A stretch of DNA of 64,000 nt from contig NZ_JXLA01000006.1 in assembly GCF_001886185.1 (NCBI RefSeq), positions 1 to 64,000 of the forward strand, read 5' to 3'. Position numbers and translations under genes: made by a program. Source of the stretch: Enterococcus raffinosus. GTDB taxonomy: Bacteria; Bacillota; Bacilli; Lactobacillales; Enterococcaceae. Shown here in pieces: positions 18,968 through 28,202 of the stretch; the first letter of the stretch is position 1; the number at the start of each line of letters is the position of its first letter. The notes beneath the pieces are model-generated. The model was not told where the DNA came from, ran no database searches, and worked only from the letters and a program-made list of their open reading frames with translations.

Positions 18968-20416
18968 TTAACGACCTCCTTTCGTTGTACCGACTAAAAT
19001 ATTGCTTCCTTCACGATCTTGTAAAATATCTAGTGGTGTTTTGTGTAGCTCTTCAGCCAAGATTTCAACAACTCGGGGACCGCAAAACCCTCCTTGGCAC
19101 CTTCCCATTCCTGCATTGCATCGTCTTTTTATGCCGTCAAGAGAGACTGGAGGAATAGGGGAATTTGCAGCAGCTCTAATTTCTCCCTCAGTAATGCTTT
19201 CACAGCGACAAATTACTCTTCCATAAGAATTGTTACTTGAAATTACTTTATTTTTCTCTTCGAGGCTCAATTCATCAAAGACAATTTTTTCTCGTGAATC
19301 AATATAATGCTCCTTTTTTGGAAACCGCTTGTTAGCTGACTGTTCTAAAAGTTCAATACCATACACTGCAATTGCTGGAGCAGAGGTTAGACCAGGTGAT
19401 TTGATGCCGGCAAGATCAATAAAGCCAGGAGCTGCCGCTTGAAGAATAAAATCTCCAGCACTGTTATTTGCCCGCACCCCAGAAAAATTTCGAATAGATT
19501 GACGCAAGTTAAGATCAGGAAGAGATTTTCTTGCTAAATCAGCCACTGTTTTTAAGCCAGAAATCGTATTTCCAGTATCTCTACCGCTATCTAGATCATT
19601 TTTCGCAACAGCTTCTGAATTTGGACCGACGACTAAGTTTCCATGAACAGTTGGACTAATCAACACTCCTTTTCCGATACTAGAAGGGCATTGGAAAATA
19701 ACATGATTAACGGCGGTTCCTTCAGACTTATCTAGCAAATAGTATTCTCCACGTTTTGGTGTAATTTCAAAACTAGGTTCAGCAATCAAGTTGTGTATTT
19801 CATCTGAGTGGACACCTGCAGCATTGAATACGTAGCGTGTTTGATAAGAACCGTTGTTGGTGATCACTTTATAGCCGTCCTCTGTTTTCTTTATATCACA
19901 TACTCGGCTATTTAAAGCAAGCTCTACATCATTTCTTACAGCGGTTTCTGCTAGTGCAATACAAAACTCCCAAGGATTGACGATTGCTGCAGTAGGGGCA
20001 TAGAGAGCACCAAGGCTCTCATGAGAAAGATTTGGTTCCATCTGGTGCAAAGCCTTTTTATCGACAAGTTCTAAATCCTTTACACCATTTTTTACGCCCC
20101 GATCGTAAAGCTCACGGATCAATTCAAGTTCATCAGGAGAAAAAGCAACGACCAACGAACCAATTTGGTTGTAATGAACAGAAAGCTTTTTACATAGTTC
20201 CTTTGCACGTTCTGCACCTTCAACATTCAATCTTGCCATGAGACTTCCTGGTTCCGGATCAAAGCCTGCATGCAAAATCGCACTATTGGCTCTTGTGGCT
20301 CCTAAACTAACATCATTTTCCGCTTCTAGAACAAGTGTTTTTAGCTTGTACTTGCTTAGTTCGTAGGCAGTTGCAGCACCGACAATACCGCAACCGATTA
20401 CAATTACATCATACAT
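18968..20416 (-). CDS. glpA: GlpA-like glycerol-3-phosphate dehydrogenase with BFD [2Fe-2S] domain
   Basis: 482 residues. A DAO-type FAD oxidoreductase (VIGCGIVGAATAYELSKY at 5-22; ALNSRVCDI and SPGLTSAPAIAVYG later) fused to a C-terminal BFD-like domain with CRCESITEGE and CNAGMGRCQGGFC, whose four cysteines suit a [2Fe-2S] cluster. This is the anaerobic GlpA layout rather than the oxygen-using GlpO. It heads a three-gene operon behind a leader terminator and the glpP gene, which strongly suggests oxidation of G3P to dihydroxyacetone phosphate. Strong AGGAGG ribosome site. An alternative is another 2-hydroxyacid substrate. Confidence 0.82.
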   Translation of the reverse strand: MYDVIVIGCGIVGAATAYELSKYKLKTLVLEAENDVSLGATRANSAILHAGFDPEPGSLMARLNVEGAERAKELCKKLSVHYNQIGSLVVAFSPDELELIRELYDRGVKNGVKDLELVDKKALHQMEPNLSHESLGALYAPTAAIVNPWEFCIALAETAVRNDVELALNSRVCDIKKTEDGYKVITNNGSYQTRYVFNAAGVHSDEIHNLIAEPSFEITPKRGEYYLLDKSEGTAVNHVIFQCPSSIGKGVLISPTVHGNLVVGPNSEAVAKNDLDSGRDTGNTISGLKTVADLARKSLPDLNLRQSIRNFSGVRANNSAGDFILQAAAPGFIDLAGIKSPGLTSAPAIAVYGIELLEQSANKRFPKKEHYIDSREKIVFDELSLEEKNKVISSNNSYGRVICRCESITEGEIRAAANSPIPPVSLDGIKRRCNAGMGRCQGGFCGPRVVEILAEELHKTPLDILQDREGSNILVGTTKGGR

Positions 20417-20472
20417 AGATTTTTCCTCCTATTAATTGAGCTACTTGTTACAAATTCTCATTTGAAAGACGA

Positions 20473-20535
20473 CAAAAAAGAGCACAGTTAATAAACGCCA
20501 ATGTCTGTTGACGTTTATCGCTATACTCTTTTTAT
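20473..20535 (-). promoter_or_regulatory. Leader terminator, likely GlpP antitermination site
   Basis: Between glpP and glpA the minus strand carries a long hairpin (GATAAACGTCAA / TTGGCGTTTAT with flanking AAAGAG/CTCTTT) ending in T6. It lies about 20 nt after the promoter and 55 nt before the glpA start. GlpP proteins bind such leader RNA with glycerol-3-phosphate and allow read-through; the adjacent glpP makes this the obvious interpretation. Confidence 0.75.
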
Positions 20536-20560
20536 CTCTAGCCACTATTTAATTACCTGT

Positions 20561-20589
20561 ATTATAACACCTTCGGGAATATTCAACAA
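20561..20589 (-). promoter_or_regulatory. Promoter of the glpA operon
   Basis: TTGTTG (20589-20584) and a consensus TATAAT (20566-20561) with a 17-nt spacer, just beyond the glpP stop codon and before the leader hairpin. Confidence 0.75.
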
Positions 20590-20592
20590 TCG

Positions 20593-21162
20593 CTAAATCG
20601 ACCAAATCGAACTTTCTGTCGTTGACACAGCCAAACTTCCTGCGCCTAAAGCGCCCATAATATCCTCTTTATCACGAATTAGTCCGCCAACGATTACTGG
20701 TTTTTTTGAGTGAGCAACTATTTCCTTAATAATTTTTGGTGAGACATTCGGGAGTACCTCAACTAAATCTGCTTCTGTGTATTTTAATTGACGATTAACA
20801 TTTGCCAAAGCAGAAGAATCTAGAAGAAAGAAACGCTGAATAGCTAACATCCCATGTTTTTTTGCGTGACGAATGAAGGCAGGTTTTGTGGAAATAATGC
20901 CATCAAAAGAAGTAGATTGTTTAATGTAATCAACCGCTTTCTCATCAGAAGACAGGCCCTTAACCAAATCTGCATGTAAAATGGCTGCTTTTCCGCTGTC
21001 CTTTATTTTTTTCGATAGTTCTGACAGCTCCATCAGGTGAGATTGAAGGATGAAAATGACTTCACTTTCAGAATTTATGGCAGCCTCCAATTCCTCTGGA
21101 TTTTTTGCTGCGGCAATGACAGGAGACAGCTCCAGTTTTTGATAAAGTTCGTGCGTATTCAT
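20593..21162 (-). CDS. glpP: Glycerol uptake operon antiterminator GlpP
   Basis: 189 residues, full length for GlpP. The fold is a TIM-barrel-like domain: SPVIAAAKNPEEL at the N-terminus, FILQSHL, ILHADLVKGLSSDEKAVDYI, DGIISTKPAFIRHAKK, VEVLPNV and PVIVGGLI follow the family order. With glycerol-3-phosphate as signal it binds leader mRNA of glp genes and prevents early termination. It lies immediately upstream of a leader hairpin and the glpA operon on the same strand. Start ATG follows AAGGAGTAGTG. No glpF or glpK is adjacent. Confidence 0.92.
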   Translation of the reverse strand: MNTHELYQKLELSPVIAAAKNPEELEAAINSESEVIFILQSHLMELSELSKKIKDSGKAAILHADLVKGLSSDEKAVDYIKQSTSFDGIISTKPAFIRHAKKHGMLAIQRFFLLDSSALANVNRQLKYTEADLVEVLPNVSPKIIKEIVAHSKKPVIVGGLIRDKEDIMGALGAGSLAVSTTESSIWSI

Positions 21163-21254
21163 TCATCACTACTCCTTATGCGTTTTCATTCCTTATTCTA
21201 CCATGTAAAAAATGGAAGAAAAAGCATTGTTTAGAATGATTGAATGCAAAAGAA

Positions 21255-21308
21255 AATAAAAAAAGAATCCAAACATACAAACGGAGGACAATGTTCATAC
21301 GTTTGGAA
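21255..21308 (-). terminator. Terminator after the polyprenyl synthase gene
   Basis: Hairpin TCCAAACGTATGAAC / GTTTGTATGTTTGGA followed by T7 on the minus strand. Confidence 0.85.
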
Positions 21309-21332
21309 ACTATAAATTAAAGAGCCTTCTAA

Positions 21333-22307
21333 TTAATAAGAACGTTCCAACAATTGTGCGGCAACTTTCTTTAAAATCTCTTTATTGTCACCATCGGGGA
21401 GTTCTTGAATTTCATTTAAAGCTTTATTCGTCAATTTTCTTGCAAACTTCAATGCACCAGTTATTCCATCAAAATTATCGACATAAAAGGCTAATTGGAT
21501 CAATTCTTTTTGCGATAGGTTTTCTGGTTGTTCTAAGTATGGACGGACAACTTTTGGGCAGTTATCTCTTGCAATGAGCAAAGGCAATGTAAAAATCCCT
21601 TGTCGTACATCTGTAAGTATCGGTTTTTGCTCATCGCCAAGCTCCAAAGAAAAGTTTAAAATATCATCGTAGACTTGAAAAGCCAATCCTATCGCAGAAC
21701 CTATTCGTTTTGCACGAGCCTGCAATTTTTTATCTGATCCACCAAAGTAGGCACCTTCTTGACAACTAAGTCGGATTAATTCAGCTGTTTTTCCATTAAT
21801 ATTTCGTAAATAATCGTTAATTGATTGATCCGGATTAAACGTACAAGTCATTTGTGTTAGTTCTCCCTGAAGCACTTTTTTCATCGCTTGAGCGTTTTTC
21901 AATAAAAAAGGGGTCTCACTCATACATTCAGCAAGCAACTCAAAATAACTAGTATACATAAAATCTCCGGTGTAAACTGCGACGTCTTTGCCAAAACGAG
22001 ATTGAACAGAGGGCATCCCTCGACGAGTTGGTGAATCATCTATAATATCATCATGGACGAGTGTTGCAGAATGCAGCAGTTCGAGTGAAGCTGCGACTTT
22101 TATTAATTGTTCCTGTTGTTTTTTTTCTCCAAAATCGGCAAAAAGAAAAAAGAGTGCCGGACGAATCATTTTTCCTCCTGTAGAAGAAAATTTAGTAATG
22201 GCCTCTTCAATCGATTTATTATTAATAACAAGTCTTTGCGAGATCAATTTCTTAACTTGAATTAGATTTTCCTGTATTTTTGGGTATTCATTCCAGTAGT
22301 CCAACAT
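21333..22307 (-). CDS. Polyprenyl diphosphate synthase (menaquinone side chain)
   Basis: 324 residues of the trans-isoprenyl diphosphate synthase family. GGKMIRPAL and the first Asp-rich motif DDIIDDSPTRRG (about residues 84-95) are intact. The second region reads VYDDILNF, where the usual DDxxD has Asn at the last position. It should make the C30-C45 chain attached by the prenyltransferase encoded divergently at 22489. Start ATG follows AGAAGGAGCACCT. A cre-like sequence (TGAAAACGTTGTAA, one mismatch) is in the leader at about 22322-22335. Equivalent to HepT/DmkB; the exact chain length cannot be read. Confidence 0.88.
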   Translation of the reverse strand: MLDYWNEYPKIQENLIQVKKLISQRLVINNKSIEEAITKFSSTGGKMIRPALFFLFADFGEKKQQEQLIKVAASLELLHSATLVHDDIIDDSPTRRGMPSVQSRFGKDVAVYTGDFMYTSYFELLAECMSETPFLLKNAQAMKKVLQGELTQMTCTFNPDQSINDYLRNINGKTAELIRLSCQEGAYFGGSDKKLQARAKRIGSAIGLAFQVYDDILNFSLELGDEQKPILTDVRQGIFTLPLLIARDNCPKVVRPYLEQPENLSQKELIQLAFYVDNFDGITGALKFARKLTNKALNEIQELPDGDNKEILKKVAAQLLERSY

Positions 22308-22424
22308 AGGTGCTCCTTCTTACAACGTTTTCATTTCCATTTTATCCTATGAGTACCAGAAAAACTACTAGAATGCTTAATTAGCGTTTCGTGAAAGAAA
22401 ACACATGAAGGACAAGCAAATCCT

Positions 22425-22453
22425 TTGAACAAAAAGTATAAAAATAGCATAAT
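22425..22453 (+). promoter_or_regulatory. Promoter of the prenyltransferase-ndh operon
   Basis: TTGAAC (22425-22430), a 17-nt spacer and CATAAT (22448-22453), about 35 nt before the start codon. Confidence 0.5.
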
Positions 22454-22488
22454 GAACATGAAAAAGAAATTTAAGAAAGTTGGGTGAG

Positions 22489-23391
22489 ATGAATTTAACC
22501 GTTTTCTTGGAACTCGTGGAATTTAAAGCGAAAACTGCGAGCATCCTGCCTTTTTTTATTGGGATTTGTTTTAGCCTGTATAATTTTCACAAACTTCATT
22601 TAGGTCTAGTCCTATTATATTTTGTCGCAATGGTCATTTTCAACATGGCTGTTGATATTTTGGACAACTATAATGACTATCACCATGCGACGGAAATTCA
22701 TGACTATCGAGAAAAAACCAATATCATTGGGAGAGAGGGCTTAGATTTAAAACTGGTTTTCCGAATGATGATGGGAATGATCATTGTCTCAGCACTGATC
22801 GGTATCGGTATGTCTTTTATAGTCGGGTGGCCTTTTTTAGTGATGGGGTTATTTTGTTATGGTGTAGGAATTTTTTATTCATCTGGTCCCAAGCCACTAT
22901 CTAGTCTTCCATTAGGTGAAGTTTTTTCAGGATTAACGATGGGGTTTATGATTACAATTTTGTGTGTCTATTTGAATACGTATGAGGTGTTTCAATGGAA
23001 TTTCGCGAATTTGAGCGAGATCTTTCTTATTTCACTGCCAAATACACTATGGATCGCAAATCTTATGCTGGCAAACAATATTTGTGACGTAGAAGAAGAC
23101 GAAAAGAACAATCGCTTTACATTGGTTCACTATTTAGGAAAGCCACAAGCTATTCGTTTATTTGTAGGAATGAATGTAGCTGCTTTTTTGGCGATTCTAC
23201 TTTCTGTGAGCGTCAAGATTGCCCCATGGTCAATGCTGGGGACATTTTTAGTTGCACCGTTTATCTATAAGCAGGTTCGAATATTTACAAAAAGACAAGT
23301 TAAACGTGAAACGTTCATTTGCGCTGTACGTATTTTGGCGGTAGGTGCTACTGCACAAGTTATTAGTTTTGCATTGACGTTTTTATTTTAA
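22489..23391 (+). CDS. menA: MenA-like prenyltransferase (demethylmenaquinone synthesis)
   Basis: About 300 residues, eight or nine membrane helices, UbiA superfamily. The first Asp motif appears as NMAVDILDNYNDYHHA (about 55-70) and the second as NNICDVEEDEKNNRFTL (about 198-214), both needed for Mg-diphosphate binding. It joins a polyprenyl chain to 1,4-dihydroxy-2-naphthoate to give demethylmenaquinone. ATG at 22489 is preferred; a TTG nine nt upstream in frame is possible. It is followed after 14 nt by an NADH dehydrogenase gene, tying quinone synthesis to its main user. Confidence 0.88.
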   Translation: MNLTVFLELVEFKAKTASILPFFIGICFSLYNFHKLHLGLVLLYFVAMVIFNMAVDILDNYNDYHHATEIHDYREKTNIIGREGLDLKLVFRMMMGMIIVSALIGIGMSFIVGWPFLVMGLFCYGVGIFYSSGPKPLSSLPLGEVFSGLTMGFMITILCVYLNTYEVFQWNFANLSEIFLISLPNTLWIANLMLANNICDVEEDEKNNRFTLVHYLGKPQAIRLFVGMNVAAFLAILLSVSVKIAPWSMLGTFLVAPFIYKQVRIFTKRQVKRETFICAVRILAVGATAQVISFALTFLF

Positions 23392-23405
23392 AGGAGGAAA
23401 TAGAA

Positions 23406-24614
23406 ATGAAAGAAATAGTCATTTTAGGCGCGGGCTACGCAGGATTGCGAGCATTGCATGTGTTACAAAAATCAGGAGCAGATATTCATATTAGCTTAGT
23501 GGATCGGAATGACTATCATTATGAATCAACTAGTTTGCATGAAGTAGCAGCTGGCACGCAGCCTGATGAAAAAATTTGCTATGCAATAAAAGACGTAGTA
23601 AATCCTAAAAAAACCACCTTTATTAAAGACACAGTTGAAAAAATTGATGCCGATGAAAAGAAGGTTTACTTAGAAAATCAAACACTGACCTATGATTACT
23701 TAATTGTAGCCCTAGGATTTCAATCTGAATCTTTCGGTATCCCAGGTGTAAAAGAAAACTCTCTTGAGATGGTGGACGTAAAAACAGCGGATCAAGTTCA
23801 TAAACACATTATTGAACAAATGAAGCAATACAAAGAAACGAAGAATGAAGAATATCTACGAATAGTCGTTTGTGGAGCAGGTTTTACAGGAATTGAATTG
23901 GTCGGAGCATTGGTTGAAGGAAGCAAGTCTTTTGCGGACATTGCCGGCGTAAAACCTGAAGATATACAAATTTATTGTGTAGAAGCAGTAGACAAAATTT
24001 TACCAATGTTCAGCGAAAAATTAGGGCAGTATTGTCTTGATCATCTGAATAAGTGGGATGTTCAATTACTAACAGGTAAACCAATTAAAAAAGTTGAACC
24101 GGGTGCAGTGATTTATCAAAATTCTAAAGAAGATGAAAATGACTTAGTCGCACTTAAAGCGAAAACGATTATTTGGACTACAGGAGTTAGCGGAAGTCAA
24201 GTCATTGGTGATTCAGGCTTTGAGGAACGTCGTGGCCGTGTGATGGTAAAACCCAATTTAACTGACCCAAATCATGATGACGTTTATTTGTTAGGTGATG
24301 TTTCTGCTGTAATGGATCCATCAAGCAATCGACCTTACCCAACAACTGCACAGATTGCATTAAAGATGGGGTCATATGCTGGGAAAGATATTTTAAATCA
24401 AATGAAGGGACAACCAAGCAAGCCGTTCTCATTTAAATCACTAGGTTCTGTAGCCTCTATTGGGAATACTCATGCATTTGGTGTTGTAGGAAAAACAGAG
24501 GTGACAGCTTATCCTGCGTCATTTATTAAAAAGGCTATCATGGATCGCTCGCTGTTTGAGACAGGCGGCGTAAAAGAGGTCATGGCGAAGGGTCGATTCG
24601 ATTTTTATCATTAA
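23406..24614 (+). CDS. ndh: Type II NADH dehydrogenase (NDH-2)
   Basis: 402 residues. FAD-binding ILGAGYAGLRALHVL (about 5-19), NADH-binding VVCGAGFTGIELVGALVEG (about 156-174), and VYLLGDVSAVMDPSSNRPYPTTAQIALKMG (about 293-322), which holds the quinone-side motif of NDH-2. The C-terminus is amphipathic and should bind the membrane peripherally. It passes electrons from NADH to (demethyl)menaquinone without pumping protons. Strong AAAGGAGG site, 14 nt after menA, so co-transcribed. Downstream hairpin ends the operon. Whether the acceptor chain is aerobic (cytochrome bd) or extracellular is not shown here. Confidence 0.9.
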   Translation: MKEIVILGAGYAGLRALHVLQKSGADIHISLVDRNDYHYESTSLHEVAAGTQPDEKICYAIKDVVNPKKTTFIKDTVEKIDADEKKVYLENQTLTYDYLIVALGFQSESFGIPGVKENSLEMVDVKTADQVHKHIIEQMKQYKETKNEEYLRIVVCGAGFTGIELVGALVEGSKSFADIAGVKPEDIQIYCVEAVDKILPMFSEKLGQYCLDHLNKWDVQLLTGKPIKKVEPGAVIYQNSKEDENDLVALKAKTIIWTTGVSGSQVIGDSGFEERRGRVMVKPNLTDPNHDDVYLLGDVSAVMDPSSNRPYPTTAQIALKMGSYAGKDILNQMKGQPSKPFSFKSLGSVASIGNTHAFGVVGKTEVTAYPASFIKKAIMDRSLFETGGVKEVMAKGRFDFYH

Positions 24615-24619
24615 GCCGA

Positions 24620-24653
24620 ATAAAAACACTCGCGATTTCGCGAGTGTTTTTCT
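24620..24653. terminator. Bidirectional terminator between ndh and trpS
   Basis: Hairpin AAAACACTCGCG / CGCGAGTGTTTT with T runs on both strands, between convergent genes. Confidence 0.88.
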
Positions 24654-24684
24654 ATTTATAACTAGCCTCTAAAAATTGATCTGA

Positions 24685-25722
<1,038 letters not shown>

Positions 25723-25873
25723 TCAATAGTCTCTTCAAATACTACCTTTTTTTTCTAAACATGACAACTCTAATCATCATTTTTATCAAAAGTACAAACG
25801 GCTTACGTGTGAGGAAATATAACATAGAAATAGTAGGAATCGTAAAAAAAGTTTTTGTCGTTGAGTTTTTTTC

Positions 25874-25903
25874 TTTACAAAGTAAAAAAACTTAGCTTAT
25901 AAT
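25874..25903 (+). promoter_or_regulatory. Promoter of the glutamine-type ABC transporter operon
   Basis: TTTACA (25874-25879) and consensus TATAAT (25898-25903) with an 18-nt spacer, about 50 nt before the first gene. Confidence 0.65.
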
Positions 25904-25956
25904 TAAACTTACGTTGGAAAAATTAGAAAATGCTAAGGAAAATGAGGTGGTATGAC

Positions 25957-26694
25957 ATGCCAATGGTTGAATTTAAGCATGTAGAAAAATATTATGGAAA
26001 GTTTCATGCCTTGAAAAATATTAACTTAACCTTTGAAAAAGGAGAAGTTGTCGTAGTAATCGGACCATCTGGTTCGGGGAAAAGTACCATGTTACGCTGT
26101 ATCAATGGTCTTGAAGACATAACTTCTGGAGAGTTGCTTGTAAATGACAAAAATTTACATAGTAAGGAAGTCAAGTTAAAGGATATCCGAAAAAATATCG
26201 GAATGGTCTTCCAACATTTTAATCTTTATCCAAATAAAACTGCGTTAGAAAATATTACGTTAGCACCTATCAAGGTTTTAAAGCAGTCTACAGAAGAAGC
26301 GACAAGAACTGCTGAAAAATTATTAGATCGAGTGGACATGCTGGATAAGAAAGATTCTTATCCGTCTATGTTATCTGGAGGACAGCAACAACGGATCGCC
26401 ATCGCCCGAGGATTAGCGATGAATCCTGACTTGCTGCTTTTTGATGAGCCGACCTCTGCACTCGATCCAGAAATGATTGGCGACGTTTTGAATGTAATGA
26501 AGAAGATCGCTCGCGATGGCATGTCAATGATTGTAGTAACACACGAAATGGGATTTGCGAAAGAGGTGGCAGATCGGATCATTTTCATGGCCGATGGCGA
26601 GGTATTGGAAGATACAAGAGACGTCAAAGGCTTCTTTGAAAAACCGCAAGAAGAACGCGCACAGCAATTTGTTAGCAAAGTAATCAATCACTAG
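25957..26694 (+). CDS. glnQ: Polar amino acid ABC transporter, ATPase (GlnQ type)
   Basis: 245 residues. Walker A GPSGSGKSTMLR (about 35-46), Q loop NIGMVFQHFNLYP, signature LSGGQQQRIAIARGLA (about 138-153), Walker B LLLFDEPTSALDPE and His switch VVTHEMGF are all present. Drives import for the binding protein and two permeases that follow. The ATG at 25957 is chosen because GAGGTGG lies upstream; the frame could start at 25930 but lacks a site. Substrate, by likeness to GlnQ/GluA, is glutamine or glutamate. Confidence 0.93.
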   Translation: MPMVEFKHVEKYYGKFHALKNINLTFEKGEVVVVIGPSGSGKSTMLRCINGLEDITSGELLVNDKNLHSKEVKLKDIRKNIGMVFQHFNLYPNKTALENITLAPIKVLKQSTEEATRTAEKLLDRVDMLDKKDSYPSMLSGGQQQRIAIARGLAMNPDLLLFDEPTSALDPEMIGDVLNVMKKIARDGMSMIVVTHEMGFAKEVADRIIFMADGEVLEDTRDVKGFFEKPQEERAQQFVSKVINH

Positions 26695-26705
26695 GAGGGC
26701 GGCTT

Positions 26706-27539
26706 ATGTCGAAGATAAAAAAATTAGTCTCCTTTTTATTTCTTCCGATGCTGCTTGTGATAGTGCTGTCAGGATGTAAAGGAGAGAGTGTCGCAAACGA
26801 GAATATTGCAACACGAATTCAAAAGGAACCAACCATCACATGGGGTGTGAAATATGACACTCGTCTATTTGGAATGATGGATATAAACACGCGTAAAGTC
26901 GAAGGATTTGACATTGATATTGCTAAGGCTATTACTAAAGAAATTCTTGGTAAGGATGGGAAAGCAGAATTCGTTGAAGTTACTTCGAAAACGCGAATTC
27001 CATTATTAAAAAACGGAAACATTGATGCGATTATTGCTACAATGACAATCACGGAGGACCGAAAAAAGGAAGTTGATTTCTCCGATATTTATTTTGACGC
27101 AGGACAATCTTTATTAGTTAAGAAAGGTAGTCATATCAAAGATATTAAAGATTTGACAGCTGATGACACTGTACTAGCCGTTAAAGGATCAACGTCTACA
27201 ATCAATATTCGTAAACATGCTCCTGAGGCTAAGATTCTTGAATTAGAGAACTATGCTGAAGCATTTACAGCTTTACAATCTGGACAAGGACAAGCGATGA
27301 CAACGGATAATGCCATTTTACTTGGTATGGCCTCGGAGAATGATAACTACCAATTGACGGGTGGTACGTTCACTAATGAGCCCTATGGAATTGCTATTAA
27401 TAAAGGACAAGATGATTTCTTGAAGGAAGTTAATACTGCCTTGCACAAGATGCATGACAATGGTACTTATAATGAAATTTTTGAAAAATGGTTCCCTGAG
27501 GATGCAGATGGACGGGCGAAGAAGGGGGCACAGTTCTAA
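26706..27539 (+). CDS. Amino acid-binding lipoprotein (GlnH/GluB type)
   Basis: 277 residues with a lipoprotein signal peptide: KKLVSFLFLPMLLVIVLSGC, lipobox LSGC with Cys at about 24. The mature part is a solute-binding protein family 3 domain: ITWGVKYDTRLFGMMD, GFDIDIAKAITKEILG, VEVTSKTRIPLLKNGNIDAIIATMTITEDRKKEVDFSDIYF, DTVLAVKGSTSTINI. The Arg and Thr of the ITEDR segment normally hold the amino acid carboxylate. Lies 11 nt after glnQ; stop overlaps the next start (TAATG). Confidence 0.92.
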   Translation: MSKIKKLVSFLFLPMLLVIVLSGCKGESVANENIATRIQKEPTITWGVKYDTRLFGMMDINTRKVEGFDIDIAKAITKEILGKDGKAEFVEVTSKTRIPLLKNGNIDAIIATMTITEDRKKEVDFSDIYFDAGQSLLVKKGSHIKDIKDLTADDTVLAVKGSTSTINIRKHAPEAKILELENYAEAFTALQSGQGQAMTTDNAILLGMASENDNYQLTGGTFTNEPYGIAINKGQDDFLKEVNTALHKMHDNGTYNEIFEKWFPEDADGRAKKGAQF

Positions 27540-28183
27540 TGGCACAATTATTCCAAACTTTTTCAGCTGATTTCATCAGCGGCTTTAAATTTACAATTTA
27601 TGCAAGTTTACTTGCGTTGGTCTTCAGTTTAATCATTGGAACCCTGATGGCGATCCTGCAATTGTCTCACAATCGGATCATTCGCAGCTTAGCAAAGGCC
27701 TACGTGGCTTTTTTCCGAAACATTCCTCTACTGATCATCGTAATGTTCTTTTACGTTGTGGCACCGATGTATTTCTATAGTTTTGATGGTTTTCAGGCGG
27801 GAACTATCGGGCTGACGATATACACGTCTGCCTTTATTGCGGAAACCGTTCGTTCTGGAATCCAGACTGTTCCGAAAGGACAAATGGAAGCAGGCTTATC
27901 TTCGGGATTTTCTTACGCAGAAACGATGCGTTTTATCGTTTTGCCACAAGCATTTAAAATTGTTGTACCACCTTTAGGAAATCAATTCATCAACTTGATT
28001 AAAAACTCCTCTATTTTAGCGATGGTTGCAGGTTTAGATTTAATGTACCAAGGGGATTTGATTGCGAGTACAACATTCAATACCTTCGACACTTACATTA
28101 TTGTTGGATTATTTTACTTGATTTTAACGTTGCCACTGTCTTATCTGATGAACTATTTAGATAAGCATTGGTCGAATGCCTAG
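27539..28183 (+). CDS. Amino acid ABC transporter permease 1
   Basis: 214 residues, five membrane helices, HisM/GlnP family. The EAA loop that contacts the ATPase is MEAGLSSGFSYAETMRFIVLPQAFKIVVPPLGNQFI (about 119-154). The start codon overlaps the stop of the lipoprotein gene by one base, so the two are translationally coupled. Forms a heterodimer with the next permease. Confidence 0.92.
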   Translation: MAQLFQTFSADFISGFKFTIYASLLALVFSLIIGTLMAILQLSHNRIIRSLAKAYVAFFRNIPLLIIVMFFYVVAPMYFYSFDGFQAGTIGLTIYTSAFIAETVRSGIQTVPKGQMEAGLSSGFSYAETMRFIVLPQAFKIVVPPLGNQFINLIKNSSILAMVAGLDLMYQGDLIASTTFNTFDTYIIVGLFYLILTLPLSYLMNYLDKHWSNA

Positions 28184-28202
28184 AAAGGAAGGGGAATAAA
28201 AT

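Noticed and set aside
21170-21200. cre-like sequence before glpP
   Set aside because: Lacks the conserved C near the 3' end and overlaps the ribosome site region; likely chance in AT-rich DNA.
22321-22336. cre-like (CcpA) sequence before the polyprenyl synthase gene
   Set aside because: One mismatch to the consensus and placed in the leader close to the ribosome site; too weak to list as a feature on its own.
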